Below, in pieces: positions 53,987 to 63,128 of a DNA stretch of 64,000 nt. The DNA comes from Pseudomonas migulae NBRC 103157 (lineage in GTDB: Bacteria > Pseudomonadota > Gammaproteobacteria > Pseudomonadales > Pseudomonadaceae). Location: positions 1 to 64,000 of the forward strand of contig NZ_BDAG01000034.1 in NCBI RefSeq assembly GCF_002091715.1, given 5' to 3'. The notes beneath the pieces are model-generated. The model ran no database searches. It saw only the letters and a program-made list of their open reading frames with translations, and had not been told where the DNA came from. Position 1 is the first letter of the stretch; each line of letters starts with the position of its first letter. The translations under genes were made by a program, and so were the position numbers.

Positions 53987-54526
53987 TCACTGACTCAACG
54001 CAATTTCGATTAACCTATGCAGCTCCTCAACCTCCAGCGGTGCCTTCGAAAACAGAATGCGAAACACCGAAGGCGCCGCTACCAGATTGATCAGTCGGTC
54101 AACACTCGGTTTCGGCTGGTCAGGATAGCGATCCAGAATCGTCTGCAACTGCCCGCCAATGAGCGTCGCGCAAAAGCCCGGTGTCAGACTCGATTGCACA
54201 TCGCGCAACATGTTGCGGCCAGGTTCGGAACTCATTTCGTCCAGGTACTGCTCCGCCCACGCCCGCACATCTCCGCGCAGGCTGCCGGTGTTGGCCGGCT
54301 CACTGTCGGGCTGCATGCGCGCAAGGGCGACATCTGCCAGCAACGCCGATAAATCGCCCCAGCGCCGGTAAATGGTCGACGGTGTAACGCCTGCACGTGC
54401 AGCGATTTGCGGGACGGTCACGGTGGCGCGGTCCTGTTCTTCAAGGAGCGCTCGGACGGCCGAATGAATTGACTCTTGCACCCGGGCACTGCGGCCGCCG
54501 GGGCGTAAACCTTCTTTAATAGCCAT
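53987..54526 (-). CDS. TetR-family transcriptional regulator
   Basis: A 179-residue repressor. Its N-terminal helix-turn-helix is VPQIAARAGVTPSTIYRRWGDLSALL (about 38-63); the C-terminal helices would form the ligand-binding dimer. It is divergent from an MFS efflux gene with a 92-bp shared region, so it probably represses that gene and itself. The ligand is unknown. Its stop codon is next to a REPIN. Confidence 0.88.
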   Translation of the reverse strand: MAIKEGLRPGGRSARVQESIHSAVRALLEEQDRATVTVPQIAARAGVTPSTIYRRWGDLSALLADVALARMQPDSEPANTGSLRGDVRAWAEQYLDEMSSEPGRNMLRDVQSSLTPGFCATLIGGQLQTILDRYPDQPKPSVDRLINLVAAPSVFRILFSKAPLEVEELHRLIEIALSQ

Positions 54527-54582
54527 GCATCGGACCTTAACACAAAGAATTTGCTTTAAGCGTTAGCGAGTAGCACACTCCG

Positions 54583-54605
54583 CAAAAGCAAAAAATTAGC
54601 TTTTG
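54583..54605. promoter_or_regulatory. Candidate TetR-type operator
   Basis: CAAAAGC and GCTTTTG are inverted across 9 bp in the intergenic region shared by the TetR-family and MFS genes. Nearby, GCTTTAAGC (54553-54561) is a second small inverted sequence. Confidence 0.4.
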
Positions 54606-54618
54606 TGGGGGTGTGCGC

Positions 54619-55809
54619 ATGTCGAATAAAGCTTCCAACCGTTCAATCCTGTGGTTTCTGGCGATCACTTTACTGAGTTTTCTCGCCGCTTCCACGGCGC
54701 CGACGCCGTTGTATCACTTGTATCAGGAGCAGCTGCAATTCTCGGCAGCGACCCTGACCGTGATTTTTGGCGTCTACGCCATCAGTTTGCTGGCGGCGCT
54801 GCTGACAGTCGGTTCGCTTTCGGATCATCTGGGCCGCAAGCCGGTCATTTTCACGGCCGTCATACTTAATCTGCTGGCGATGCTGCTGTTTATCAATGCG
54901 GACAGCGTGGCGTGGTTGATCAGTGCGCGGGTCCTTCAGGGTTTTGCCACCGGGATGGCCACCGCCGTATTGAGCGCCGCGCTGCTGGACACCGATCGTC
55001 AGCAGGGGCCGCTGGTCAACAGCGTTGCGCCGCTGCTCGGCATGGCGATTGGTGGCATGGGCTGCGGCTTGCTGGCCGAGTTTGCGCCGCTGCCGTTGCA
55101 GTTGACCTATTGGGTGCTGATTGCGCTGTTTGTGATGCAGGCGCTGTACGTCTGGCGCCTGCCAGAAAGCGTCAGTCCGCAACCGGGGGCATGGGCCTCG
55201 TTGCGTCCAACCCTGCATGTGCCGACGCAGGCGCGCGCCACCTTGTGGCGGGTGTTGCCGCTGAATCTCTCGACCTGGGCGCTCGGCGGTTTTTATGCCT
55301 CGCTCTCGCCCTCGCTGCTACGCACGGCCACCGGCTCGACCTCGAATCTGATAGGTGGGGCGGCAGTCGCAGCATTGACCCTGACCGGCGCGCTGATGAT
55401 CTTTACCCTGCGTCACCAACCCGCCGCGAAGGCACTGCGGTTGGGCGGTACGTTCCTGCCAACTGGCGTCGTGTTGCTTTTGCTGGGTGTGCACAGCGCA
55501 AGCCTGCCTTTGTTTTTCCTTGGCACGCTGGTGGCCGGTTGCGGATTCGGCGCCGGTTTCCTTGGCTCAGTGCGCAGTCTGGTACCCCTGGCGCTGCCCC
55601 ATGAGCGGGCAGGGTTGATGTCGGCATTTTATGTGCTCAGTTACCTGGCGTTCTGTTTGCCGTCGTTGCTGGCGGGGAGTCTGACGCGGACGTTTGGCCT
55701 GGTGGCGACCACCGATGGTTATGGCGTGGTGCTGATCATCCTGTCTGTCGGTGCGTTACTCGGGTTGATGCGTCAGCAGTCCATCAAAGTCTGTAGCGTC
55801 GATGTTTAA
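54619..55809 (+). CDS. Major facilitator superfamily transporter
   Basis: A 396-residue membrane protein with about twelve hydrophobic segments and the loop GSLSDHLGRKPVIF (about 68-81) typical of MFS drug exporters. The ATG is chosen over the upstream GTG because GGGGGTG is 7 bp before it. It is divergent from a TetR-family gene, supporting a regulated efflux role. The stop overlaps a possible ATG of the next gene (TAATG). Confidence 0.87.
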   Translation: MSNKASNRSILWFLAITLLSFLAASTAPTPLYHLYQEQLQFSAATLTVIFGVYAISLLAALLTVGSLSDHLGRKPVIFTAVILNLLAMLLFINADSVAWLISARVLQGFATGMATAVLSAALLDTDRQQGPLVNSVAPLLGMAIGGMGCGLLAEFAPLPLQLTYWVLIALFVMQALYVWRLPESVSPQPGAWASLRPTLHVPTQARATLWRVLPLNLSTWALGGFYASLSPSLLRTATGSTSNLIGGAAVAALTLTGALMIFTLRHQPAAKALRLGGTFLPTGVVLLLLGVHSASLPLFFLGTLVAGCGFGAGFLGSVRSLVPLALPHERAGLMSAFYVLSYLAFCLPSLLAGSLTRTFGLVATTDGYGVVLIILSVGALLGLMRQQSIKVCSVDV

Positions 55810-55853
55810 TGATCGCTAGCCTTGGCAGCGCCATTCATCTCGACGGACCGTCC

Positions 55854-56165
55854 ATGAAAATCATCCGCAGCCAATCCTTCACTGCCGACCGTGCCTGGGG
55901 GGCGCTCGACATCGCCAACATGAACGGCATCACCACCCGCTTGCACTGGACCGATCAGCCCTACAAATGGCACATCAATGACGGCCAGGAAGTGTTCGTC
56001 GTGCTCGATGGCCAGGTGCACATGCATTACCGCGAAGAGGGTCTGGAGAAAGAGGTGGTGTTGAGCGTAGGAGATATCTTTTACGCCTCCGTGGGCACCG
56101 AGCATGTGGCGCATCCGTTGGGGGTGGCGAGGATATTGGTGATCGAATCGGAAGGCAGTGTCTGA
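55854..56165 (+). CDS. Single-domain cupin protein
   Basis: A 103-residue beta-barrel protein of the cupin-2 type. HINDGQEVFVVLDGQVHMHY and GDIFYASVGTEHVAHP carry the conserved histidine and acidic residues. The substrate is unknown. Starting at MKIIRSQSF fits the family; an ATG at 55809, coupled to the MFS stop, would add 15 residues and is possible. Linkage to the MFS gene suggests the same regulation. Confidence 0.78.
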   Translation: MKIIRSQSFTADRAWGALDIANMNGITTRLHWTDQPYKWHINDGQEVFVVLDGQVHMHYREEGLEKEVVLSVGDIFYASVGTEHVAHPLGVARILVIESEGSV

Positions 56166-56271
56166 TGGCATATCGGCAAAACAGATAACAGTTAGAGATA
56201 TTACCCGTTATATCGATATTCGATTCGGATCTACCATGGGCTCCACCTCAACAGAGGACAGGAGTTCGACC

Positions 56272-57423
56272 ATGACATGCCCTAATGCCGTCAGACCCGG
56301 CATCAAACCCTTCAGTCATTTGCAGCATCCGCGCGAGGTGATCCGTCAGTTCACCCCGAACTGGTTTGCCGCGACCATGGGCACCGGCGTTTTAGCGTTG
56401 GCGCTGGCGCAGTTGCCGGTCGCGAGCCCTGGTTTGCACGCGGTTGCCGAATCCCTCTGGCTGTTCAATATCTTTCTGTTCGCTTTGTTCACGGCGCTGT
56501 ACGCGGCACGCTGGGTGCTGTTCTTCGACGAAGCACGGCGGATTTTCGGCCATTCCACGGTATCGATGTTTTTCGGCACGATTCCCATGGGGCTGGCGAC
56601 CATCATCAACGGTTTCCTGTTGTTCGGTCTGCCGCGTTGGGGCGAAGGCGTGATTCATGTGGCTGAAGTGCTGTGGTGGCTGGACGTGGCGATGTCGCTG
56701 GCCTGCGGTGTGCTGATCCCCTACATGATGTTTACCCGTCAGGAACACAGCATCGATCAGATGACCGCCGTCTGGCTGTTGCCGGTAGTGGCTGCGGAAG
56801 TGGCGGCGGCCAGCGGTGGCCTGCTGGCGCCGCACTTGGCCGACACCCATTCGCAACTGGTGGTGCTGGTCACCAGCTACGTGCTCTGGGCGTTTTCCCT
56901 GCCGGTGGCGTTCAGCATTCTGACGATCCTGTTGCTGCGCATGGCGCTGCACAAACTGCCCCACGAGAGCATGGCGGCTTCGAGCTGGCTGGCGCTCGGC
57001 CCGATTGGCACCGGAGCGCTGGGCATGCTGCTGCTGGGGGCCGACGCGCCGGCGATCTTTGCCGCCAACGGTTTGTCGGGAATCGGTGAGATCGCCGCCG
57101 GGCTTGGGCTGGTGGCCGGGATCACGTTGTGGGGCTTTGGTCTGTGGTGGATGCTGATCGCGTTGTTGATCACCGGCCGTTACCTGCGCGCCGGCATTCC
57201 CTTCAACCTTGGCTGGTGGGGTTTCACCTTTCCGCTGGGTGTCTATTCTCTGGCAACGTTGAAACTGGCCAGCACCTTGAACCTGACGTTTTTCAGTGCC
57301 TTTGGCTGTGTGCTGGTGGCGCTGCTGACGGTGATGTGGCTGATCGTCGCCAAACGCACGGTGCAAGGCGCATGGCGGGGAGAGTTGTTTGTCTCTCCGT
57401 GTATCGCAGGATTAAACAAATAA
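56272..57423 (+). CDS. TDT-family transporter (tellurite-resistance/dicarboxylate type)
   Basis: A 383-residue membrane protein of the TehA/Mae1/SLAC1 fold with about ten hydrophobic segments. FTPNWFAATMGTGVLALA at the N-terminus and NLGWWGFTFPLGVYSL near residue 330 are family signatures. AGGAG lies 8 bp before the ATG; longer in-frame starts lack family similarity. It could export small anions such as dicarboxylates or sulfite. Its 106-bp upstream region holds AT-rich promoter-like sequence. Confidence 0.87.
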   Translation: MTCPNAVRPGIKPFSHLQHPREVIRQFTPNWFAATMGTGVLALALAQLPVASPGLHAVAESLWLFNIFLFALFTALYAARWVLFFDEARRIFGHSTVSMFFGTIPMGLATIINGFLLFGLPRWGEGVIHVAEVLWWLDVAMSLACGVLIPYMMFTRQEHSIDQMTAVWLLPVVAAEVAAASGGLLAPHLADTHSQLVVLVTSYVLWAFSLPVAFSILTILLLRMALHKLPHESMAASSWLALGPIGTGALGMLLLGADAPAIFAANGLSGIGEIAAGLGLVAGITLWGFGLWWMLIALLITGRYLRAGIPFNLGWWGFTFPLGVYSLATLKLASTLNLTFFSAFGCVLVALLTVMWLIVAKRTVQGAWRGELFVSPCIAGLNK

Positions 57424-57523
57424 CCTGCAAAGTTTAGGTAAGGTGTGGCCTGGATCGACAATCGACATTCCAATAATAGAATCCACGCCATCACCAGGCT
57501 TTCCAACTTCAGGAACACGGAAG

Positions 57524-59398
57524 ATGAGTCACCCCTCACAGTTCAGCCTGCTTCGCACCCGGCGCTTCCTGCCGTTTTTCGTGACCCAGTCCCTCGGGGC
57601 GTTCAACGACAACGTCTTCAAGCAATCGTTGATCCTCGCCATTCTGTACAAGTTGACCCTCTCGGGTGATCGCTCGATTTGGGTCAATGTGTGTGCGTTG
57701 CTGTTTATTTTGCCATTCTTTCTGTTTTCGGCGCTGGCCGGACAGTTTGGCGAAAAGTTCGCCAAGGACGCGCTGATCCGTCTGATCAAGCTCGGGGAAA
57801 TCGCCATCATGGCGGTCGGCGCAGTCGGGTTTGTCTTCGATCACCTGTCGCTGATGCTGGTCGCGCTGTTCGCCATGGGGACGCATTCGGCCCTGTTCGG
57901 GCCGGTGAAATATTCGATTCTGCCCCAGGCCTTGCGCGAAGAAGAATTGGTGGGCGGCAACGGTCTGGTGGAAATGGGCACCTTCCTGGCGATCCTCGCC
58001 GGGACCATCGGCGCCGGGATCATGATGTCGTCCGCGCATTACGCGCCCATCGTGTCCACGGCGATCATCGGCATTGCCGTGCTGGGTTACTTGGCCAGTC
58101 GCAGCATTCCACGGGCTGCGGCCTCATCGCCGCAACTGCGCCTGAACTGGAACATCTTCAGTCAATCCTGGGCCACCTTGAAACTGGGCCTGGGACAAAC
58201 CCCGGCGGTGTCGCGTTCGATTGTCGGCAACTCATGGTTCTGGTTTGTCGGGGCGATTTACCTGACGCAAATCCCCGCATATGCCAAGGAGTGGATGCAC
58301 GGCGACGAAACCGTGGTGACGCTGATTCTTACCGTGTTCTCGGTGGGTATCGCGCTCGGTTCGTTGCTCTGCGAAAAACTCTCCGGACGCAAAGTCGAGA
58401 TCGGTCTGGTGCCGTTCGGCTCGTTCGGTCTGACGGTGTTCGGCTTGCTGCTGTGGTGGCATTCCGGCGGCATTCCCGACAGCGTCAACGGCCATGGCTG
58501 GATCGAGATTCTCGGCTTTGGTCACACCTGGCTGGTGTTGATCGACATTCTCGGCCTCGGGGTTTTCGGCGGTTTCTACATTGTGCCGCTGTACGCGCTG
58601 ATCCAGTCACGCACCCCAGAGAATGAGCGGGCGCGAGTGATTGCCGCCAACAACATTCTCAACGCGCTGTTCATGGTGGTCTCGGCGATTGTTTCGATCG
58701 TGTTGCTCAGCCTGGCCAAGTTGTCGATCCCGCACCTGTTCCTGGTGGTGTCGCTGCTGAACATCGGCGTCAACGCCTACATCTTCAAAATCGTCCCTGA
58801 GTTCAGCATGCGTTTCATGATCTGGCTGCTCAGCCATTCCATGTACCGCGTGGAACATCGCAATCTGGAGGCGATTCCGGATGAAGGCGCGGCGCTGCTG
58901 GTGTGCAATCACGTGTCCTTTGTCGACGCGTTGCTGATTGGTGGTGCGGTGCGTCGGCCGATTCGCTTTGTGATGTATTACAAGATCTACAACCTGCCGG
59001 TGCTGAACTTCATCTTTCGCACGGCCGGGACGATTCCGATCGCAGGGCGCCAGGAAGACATTCAGATTTACGAAAAGGCCTTCACGCGCATTGCCCAATA
59101 CCTGAAGGACGGTGAGCTGGTGTGCATCTTCCCTGAAGGCAAGCTGACCACTGATGGTGAGATCAGCGAGTTCAAGGGCGGGCTGAGGCGAATTCTCGAA
59201 GAGACGCCGGTGCCGGTCATTCCGTTGGCATTGCAGGGGTTGTGGGGGAGTTTCTTCAGTCGCGATCCCGACAAAGGCGTATTCCGTCGGTTGTGGTCGC
59301 GGGTGACACTGGTGGCGGGGCCGGCGGTGGCGGTTGAAGCGGCAGAACCGGCGAAGTTGCAAGGGCTGGTCGGGGAGCTGCGCGGCGCTGTCCGTTGA
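57524..59398 (+). CDS. LplT-like MFS transporter fused to a PlsC-type acyltransferase
   Basis: A 624-residue fusion. Residues 1-410 form a lysophospholipid-flippase-like MFS domain with about ten to twelve hydrophobic segments, beginning FVTQSLGAFNDNVFKQSL. Residues 425-624 form a glycerolipid acyltransferase with the HX4D motif NHVSFVD (His463, Asp468) and the FPEGKLTTDG region. The likely role is moving lysophospholipids inward and reacylating them. The fusion lacks the acyl-ACP synthetase domain found in longer relatives. Confidence 0.87.
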   Translation: MSHPSQFSLLRTRRFLPFFVTQSLGAFNDNVFKQSLILAILYKLTLSGDRSIWVNVCALLFILPFFLFSALAGQFGEKFAKDALIRLIKLGEIAIMAVGAVGFVFDHLSLMLVALFAMGTHSALFGPVKYSILPQALREEELVGGNGLVEMGTFLAILAGTIGAGIMMSSAHYAPIVSTAIIGIAVLGYLASRSIPRAAASSPQLRLNWNIFSQSWATLKLGLGQTPAVSRSIVGNSWFWFVGAIYLTQIPAYAKEWMHGDETVVTLILTVFSVGIALGSLLCEKLSGRKVEIGLVPFGSFGLTVFGLLLWWHSGGIPDSVNGHGWIEILGFGHTWLVLIDILGLGVFGGFYIVPLYALIQSRTPENERARVIAANNILNALFMVVSAIVSIVLLSLAKLSIPHLFLVVSLLNIGVNAYIFKIVPEFSMRFMIWLLSHSMYRVEHRNLEAIPDEGAALLVCNHVSFVDALLIGGAVRRPIRFVMYYKIYNLPVLNFIFRTAGTIPIAGRQEDIQIYEKAFTRIAQYLKDGELVCIFPEGKLTTDGEISEFKGGLRRILEETPVPVIPLALQGLWGSFFSRDPDKGVFRRLWSRVTLVAGPAVAVEAAEPAKLQGLVGELRGAVR

Positions 59399-59402
59399 CT
59401 GC

Positions 59403-59430
59403 TGTAGGAGCGAGCTTTTGCTCGCGATGG
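59403..59430 (+). repeat. Single REP-like sequence
   Basis: GTAGGAGCGAGCTTTTGCTCGCGATGG-like variant, a diverged solo REP just after the stop of the fusion gene. Confidence 0.6.
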
Positions 59431-59497
59431 TCGTTAAAGATAGCGCGTGTTTACCAGCTAAGCGCGGCGCCTTTAAGCTCCCCGCGCTGGCGGGTTT

Positions 59498-60424
59498 TCA
59501 GCCCGCCATCGCCAATCGGTTGCGTCCTTCTCGCTTGGCCACATACAGCGCGCTGTCGGCCCGTCGCAACAGGCTTTCGGATGACTCGCCGGGCAGCAGG
59601 GTCGAGCAGCCGATGCTGACGGTCAGCTCGATCAACTTGCCATCGGCCAGAAAATCGTTGGCCTGTGCGGCAAATCTCAGCCGTTCGCCGACCATGGCCG
59701 CCGCCTCGCGGCCGGTGTTGGACAGCACAATCAGGAACTCTTCGCCACCAAAGCGAAACACCATGTCGACGTTACGCAGCTGACCTTTGATCGAGGCCGC
59801 AACGGCCTTGAGTACATCATCGCCGGCGCTGTGACCGTGTGTATCGTTGATCAGTTTGAAGTGATCGATGTCCAGCATCAGCAGCGACAGGGGTTGCAGA
59901 TGCCGACGCGACATATCGATTTCCCGTTGCAGCGTCTGGTCCATGGCAATGCGGTTGCCGGTGTTTGTAAGGGGGTCGCGCAGGGCGCTCTGGGTGGCGG
60001 CGCGATAGAGCAGGGCATTGCGCATTGGGTACAGCAATGCGGACAGCAGCGACTCGAGGTTGCCCAGTTCTTGCTCGCTGAAACGCTGATTGCTGCGGAA
60101 TACCAGTTCGCCCAGGTGCTCGCCTTCATGGCTGAGGGTGTAGCTGATCGAGTGGTGACCGCGCAGACCGAACTCCAGGCGCAAGTCGCTGGCCTTGTGC
60201 TGGTAGCTCAAGGCATCGAGCGGCACGAGTCGGTGAATTTCACGGAAGAAGAGCCCGAGAATGCGTTGTGGCTCAAGACTGGTTTGCAGTTGCAGGCTCA
60301 GTTGCTGGCGCACTTGCGCAAGGCTGACCGGCCTCTTGAGAAGCGGGGGCTGTTGACCAAAGCCCAGGCGTTGCAATTTGGCGCTATCGAAGTCAATTGC
60401 GTTGGTCTGGGAAGGTGATTTCAT
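59498..60424 (-). CDS. Diguanylate cyclase with an N-terminal GAF-like domain
   Basis: Makes the second messenger cyclic di-GMP. The 308-residue protein has a GAF-type sensory region (about 40-140) and a GGDEF domain. The active-site motif is GGEEF (226-230), preceded five residues earlier by the inhibitory-site motif RNVD, so product inhibition is likely. The metal-binding DIDHFKLIND is present. No membrane segment is visible, so it is cytosolic. A palindrome lies just upstream of its start. Confidence 0.93.
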   Translation of the reverse strand: MKSPSQTNAIDFDSAKLQRLGFGQQPPLLKRPVSLAQVRQQLSLQLQTSLEPQRILGLFFREIHRLVPLDALSYQHKASDLRLEFGLRGHHSISYTLSHEGEHLGELVFRSNQRFSEQELGNLESLLSALLYPMRNALLYRAATQSALRDPLTNTGNRIAMDQTLQREIDMSRRHLQPLSLLMLDIDHFKLINDTHGHSAGDDVLKAVAASIKGQLRNVDMVFRFGGEEFLIVLSNTGREAAAMVGERLRFAAQANDFLADGKLIELTVSIGCSTLLPGESSESLLRRADSALYVAKREGRNRLAMAG

Positions 60425-60797
60425 ATGGCGTGCACCCCTAAGCAGTAAGACTGTCTTACAGGCTGGGTGAGAGCGGCTTTGGGCTGCGCGTCATACTGGT
60501 CCATCAGTCCCGTAGGACATTTGGCGCAAGTCTAATCTGCTTTGTTGAAGATTAGTAACCTATCGACGCTAACGTCGGCCCATCTGCTTTCACACTGCGT
60601 GTCTGAGCAGATATAGAGCGAAAGTCGTGCCATTCGGTTCATTCGAATTAAAGCGCTTTTAAATCAATGTCTTGAAGGGCGTCTGGACGGTGTTCGGCTG
60701 ATTTTGTGACATTTGTTTGACTGGGGTAAACCGCAGTTATGACGCTTGTCCGGTGCCGTGACGGAAATTCGCCACGGCACAAAAGCGACGCACGGTG
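60425..60797. other. Intergenic region between the diguanylate cyclase and yciK
   Basis: This 373-bp stretch has no gene. It contains the perfect palindrome GTAAGACTGTCTTAC (60445-60459), 21 bp upstream of the diguanylate cyclase start codon, and an inverted GTGCCGTG...CACGGCAC sequence (about 60752-60781) without a T-run. Confidence 0.5.
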
Positions 60798-61538
60798 TTA
60801 CTGCGCGTTGAACGCCTGGCCGTTGATGCCTGTGCTGTCCGGCCCCATCAGGTAGAGATAGACCGGCATGATCTCCTCAGGCGTCGGGTTGTTCAGCGGG
60901 TTTTCACCGGGGTAAGCCTGGGCGCGCATGCTGGTGCGGGTGGCGCCGGGGTTGATGCTGTTGGAGCGCACCGGGGCCACGGTGTCGACTTCGTCGGCCA
61001 GGGTTTGCATCAGGCCTTCGGTCGCGAATTTGGAGACCCCGTAAGCGCCCCAATACGCCCGGCCCTTGCGGCCGACACTGCTGGAAGTGAACACCACCGA
61101 AGCGTCCTGTGACAGCTTGAGCAGCGGCAACAGCGTGCTGGTGAGCATGAACATGGCGTTGACGTTGACTTGCATGACTCGCATGAAGTTTTCGCCGGAC
61201 AGCTGTTCGATCGGTGTGCGCGGACCGATGATCGATGCGTTGTGCAGCAAGCCGTCGAGGTGGCCGAATTCGGTCTCGATCATGGCTGCCAGCTCATCGT
61301 ATTGATGGGGCAGGGCGGTTTCCAGGTTGAACGGGATCACGGCCGGTTGTGGATGGCCGGCCGCCTCGATTTCGTCATAGACCTGCGTCAGGTTGGCTTC
61401 GGTCTTGCCCAGCAGCAATACGGTGGCGCCGTGGGCGGCATAGGTTTTCGCAGCGGCAGCGCCGATGCCGCGACCAGCACCGGTGACCAGAATGACCCGG
61501 TCCTTGAGCAATTCAGGGCGGGCGGAATAATCAAACAT
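60798..61538 (-). CDS. yciK: YciK-family short-chain dehydrogenase
   Basis: A 246-residue NAD(P)-dependent oxidoreductase. The cofactor loop is VTGAGRGIGAA near residues 19-29, and the catalytic Tyr/Lys are in YGVSKF (about 165). Substrate unknown. It is downstream of mupP and ubiG on the same strand, an order also seen in P. aeruginosa. A REP-containing spacer of 158 bp separates it from mupP, so separate regulation is possible. Confidence 0.9.
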   Translation of the reverse strand: MFDYSARPELLKDRVILVTGAGRGIGAAAAKTYAAHGATVLLLGKTEANLTQVYDEIEAAGHPQPAVIPFNLETALPHQYDELAAMIETEFGHLDGLLHNASIIGPRTPIEQLSGENFMRVMQVNVNAMFMLTSTLLPLLKLSQDASVVFTSSSVGRKGRAYWGAYGVSKFATEGLMQTLADEVDTVAPVRSNSINPGATRTSMRAQAYPGENPLNNPTPEEIMPVYLYLMGPDSTGINGQAFNAQ

Positions 61539-61581
61539 AGGAAAACCTCAACAAAAATTCTTCAGGTCACGCGCTATCCCT

Positions 61582-61680
61582 GTGGGAGCGAGCCTGCTCG
61601 CGATGGTCGTCAACGATTACGCGACAAGCCTGACACCCCGCGGAGTTCTCGGGTTTTTCGCGAGCAAGTTCGCTCCTACA
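61582..61680. repeat. Diverged REP pair between yciK and mupP
   Basis: A REP variant GTGGGAGCGAGCCTGCTCGC (from 61582) and an inverted partner TCGCGAGCAAGTTCGCTCC (61658-61676), with mismatches, lie 76 bp apart. Confidence 0.7.
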
Positions 61681-61696
61681 AAGAAAGCGATTCGAC

Positions 61697-62368
61697 TCAA
61701 CAGCTGCAAAGTGCGCTATCCAACACTTTGCGCAACTCCAACGGATGATCAACCACCACATCCGCCCCCCAATGCCGCGGGTTATCGTCCGGATGAATGT
61801 AGCCGTAGGTCACGGCGGCCGTCCGGGTGCCAGCATCGCGGCCAGACTCGATATCACGCAGGTCATCACCCACGAACAGCACGCTGGCCGGATCGAGGTC
61901 GAGCATCTTGCACGCCAGGATCAACGGCTCAGGGTCCGGTTTGCTGTTCTTCACGTGATCCGGGCAGATCAACAGCGCCGAACGCTCGGCCAGCCCCAGT
62001 TGCTGCATGATCGGCTCGGCAAACCGCAGAGGCTTGTTGGTGACCACGCCCCAGATCAGGTTGGCTTTCTCGATGTCAGCCAGCAATTCAGCCATGCCAT
62101 CGAACAGCTTGCTGTGAACAGCACAGCCCGCGAGGTAACGCTCGAGGAACTCCAGACGAAGTTCTTCGAAACCCGGAGATTCCGGGTCCATGGAAAACGT
62201 CACGGCGACCATCGCCTTGGCGCCGCCGGAGATCTCGTCGCGGATGTGCTTGTCGTTCATCGGCGGCAAGCCGCGGTCGGCACGCATCGCCTGACAGATC
62301 GCAATGAAGTCCGGCGCGGTGTCGAGCAGCGTGCCGTCCATGTCGAAAAGGACTGCTCTGATACGCAT
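61697..62368 (-). CDS. mupP: N-acetylmuramic acid 6-phosphate phosphatase
   Basis: Haloacid-dehalogenase-superfamily phosphatase in Pseudomonas peptidoglycan recycling, feeding muramic acid into UDP-MurNAc. The 223-residue protein has the phosphorylated Asp9 in LFDMDGTLLD, the Asp11 acid-base residue, a cap domain, NKPLRF and VGDDLRD. Similar HAD enzymes act on phosphoglycolate, so the name rests partly on its place beside ubiG and yciK, as in P. aeruginosa. It begins 5 bp after the ubiG stop. Confidence 0.85.
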   Translation of the reverse strand: MRIRAVLFDMDGTLLDTAPDFIAICQAMRADRGLPPMNDKHIRDEISGGAKAMVAVTFSMDPESPGFEELRLEFLERYLAGCAVHSKLFDGMAELLADIEKANLIWGVVTNKPLRFAEPIMQQLGLAERSALLICPDHVKNSKPDPEPLILACKMLDLDPASVLFVGDDLRDIESGRDAGTRTAAVTYGYIHPDDNPRHWGADVVVDHPLELRKVLDSALCSC

Positions 62369-62372
62369 CGGC

Positions 62373-63071
62373 TTACTCCTCGCGCAGGGTCTGGATCATG
62401 TAGTTGACGTCCACGTCGGAGGCCAGTTTGTAGTGCTTGGTCAGCGGGTTATAGGTCAGGCCGATGATGTCCTTGACGGTCAGGCCAGCCATGCGGCTCC
62501 AGGCGCCGAGCTCGGAAGGGCGGATGAATTTCTTGAAGTCGTGAGTGCCGCGCGGCAGTAGCTTCATGATGTATTCGGCGCCAACGATGGCGAACAGGTA
62601 CGCCTTCGGGTTGCGGTTGATGGTGGAGAAGAACACCTGGCCGCCCGGCTTGACCATTTTGAAGCAGGCGCGGATCACGGACGATGGGTCCGGCACGTGC
62701 TCGAGCATTTCCAGGCAAGTGACCACGTCGAATTGCTCGGGCATTTCTTCTGCCAGGGCTTCGGCGGTGATCTGGCGGTATTCGACGCTTACGCCGGATT
62801 CCAGCTGATGCAACTGAGCGACGGCCAGCGGCGCTTCGCCCATGTCGATGCCCATCACGGTCGCGCCGCGCTGCGCCATGGCTTCGCTGAGGATCCCGCC
62901 GCCGCAACCGACGTCGAGGACTTTCTTGCCGGCCAGGTTGACGCGCTCGTCAATCCAGTTGACCCGCAGCGGGTTGATGTCGTGCAGCGGTTTGAATTCG
63001 CTTTCGCGGTCCCACCAGCGATGGGCCAGGGCTTCGAATTTGGCGATTTCGGCGTAGTCGACGTTACTCAT
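62373..63071 (-). CDS. ubiG: Ubiquinone biosynthesis O-methyltransferase
   Basis: Catalyses both O-methylations of ubiquinone synthesis. The 232-residue SAM-dependent enzyme has the binding loop VLDVGCGGGILSEAMA (about 52-67), the acidic GIDMG, and CLEMLEHVPDP. The N-terminal FEALAHRWWDRESEFKPLH is characteristic of UbiG. It is followed closely by mupP and preceded by the deaminase gene, with a GAGGATG-type site before the ATG. Confidence 0.96.
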   Translation of the reverse strand: MSNVDYAEIAKFEALAHRWWDRESEFKPLHDINPLRVNWIDERVNLAGKKVLDVGCGGGILSEAMAQRGATVMGIDMGEAPLAVAQLHQLESGVSVEYRQITAEALAEEMPEQFDVVTCLEMLEHVPDPSSVIRACFKMVKPGGQVFFSTINRNPKAYLFAIVGAEYIMKLLPRGTHDFKKFIRPSELGAWSRMAGLTVKDIIGLTYNPLTKHYKLASDVDVNYMIQTLREE

Positions 63072-63128
63072 GGTTCATCCTCTAAAACTTGAAAAATCCT
63101 GTAGTCCCGGCGGTTGGCCCCGGGGTGC

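Noticed and set aside
60752..60781. GTGCCGTG...CACGGCAC hairpin as yciK terminator
   Set aside because: There is no T-run on the minus strand after the stem, so it does not fit an intrinsic terminator.
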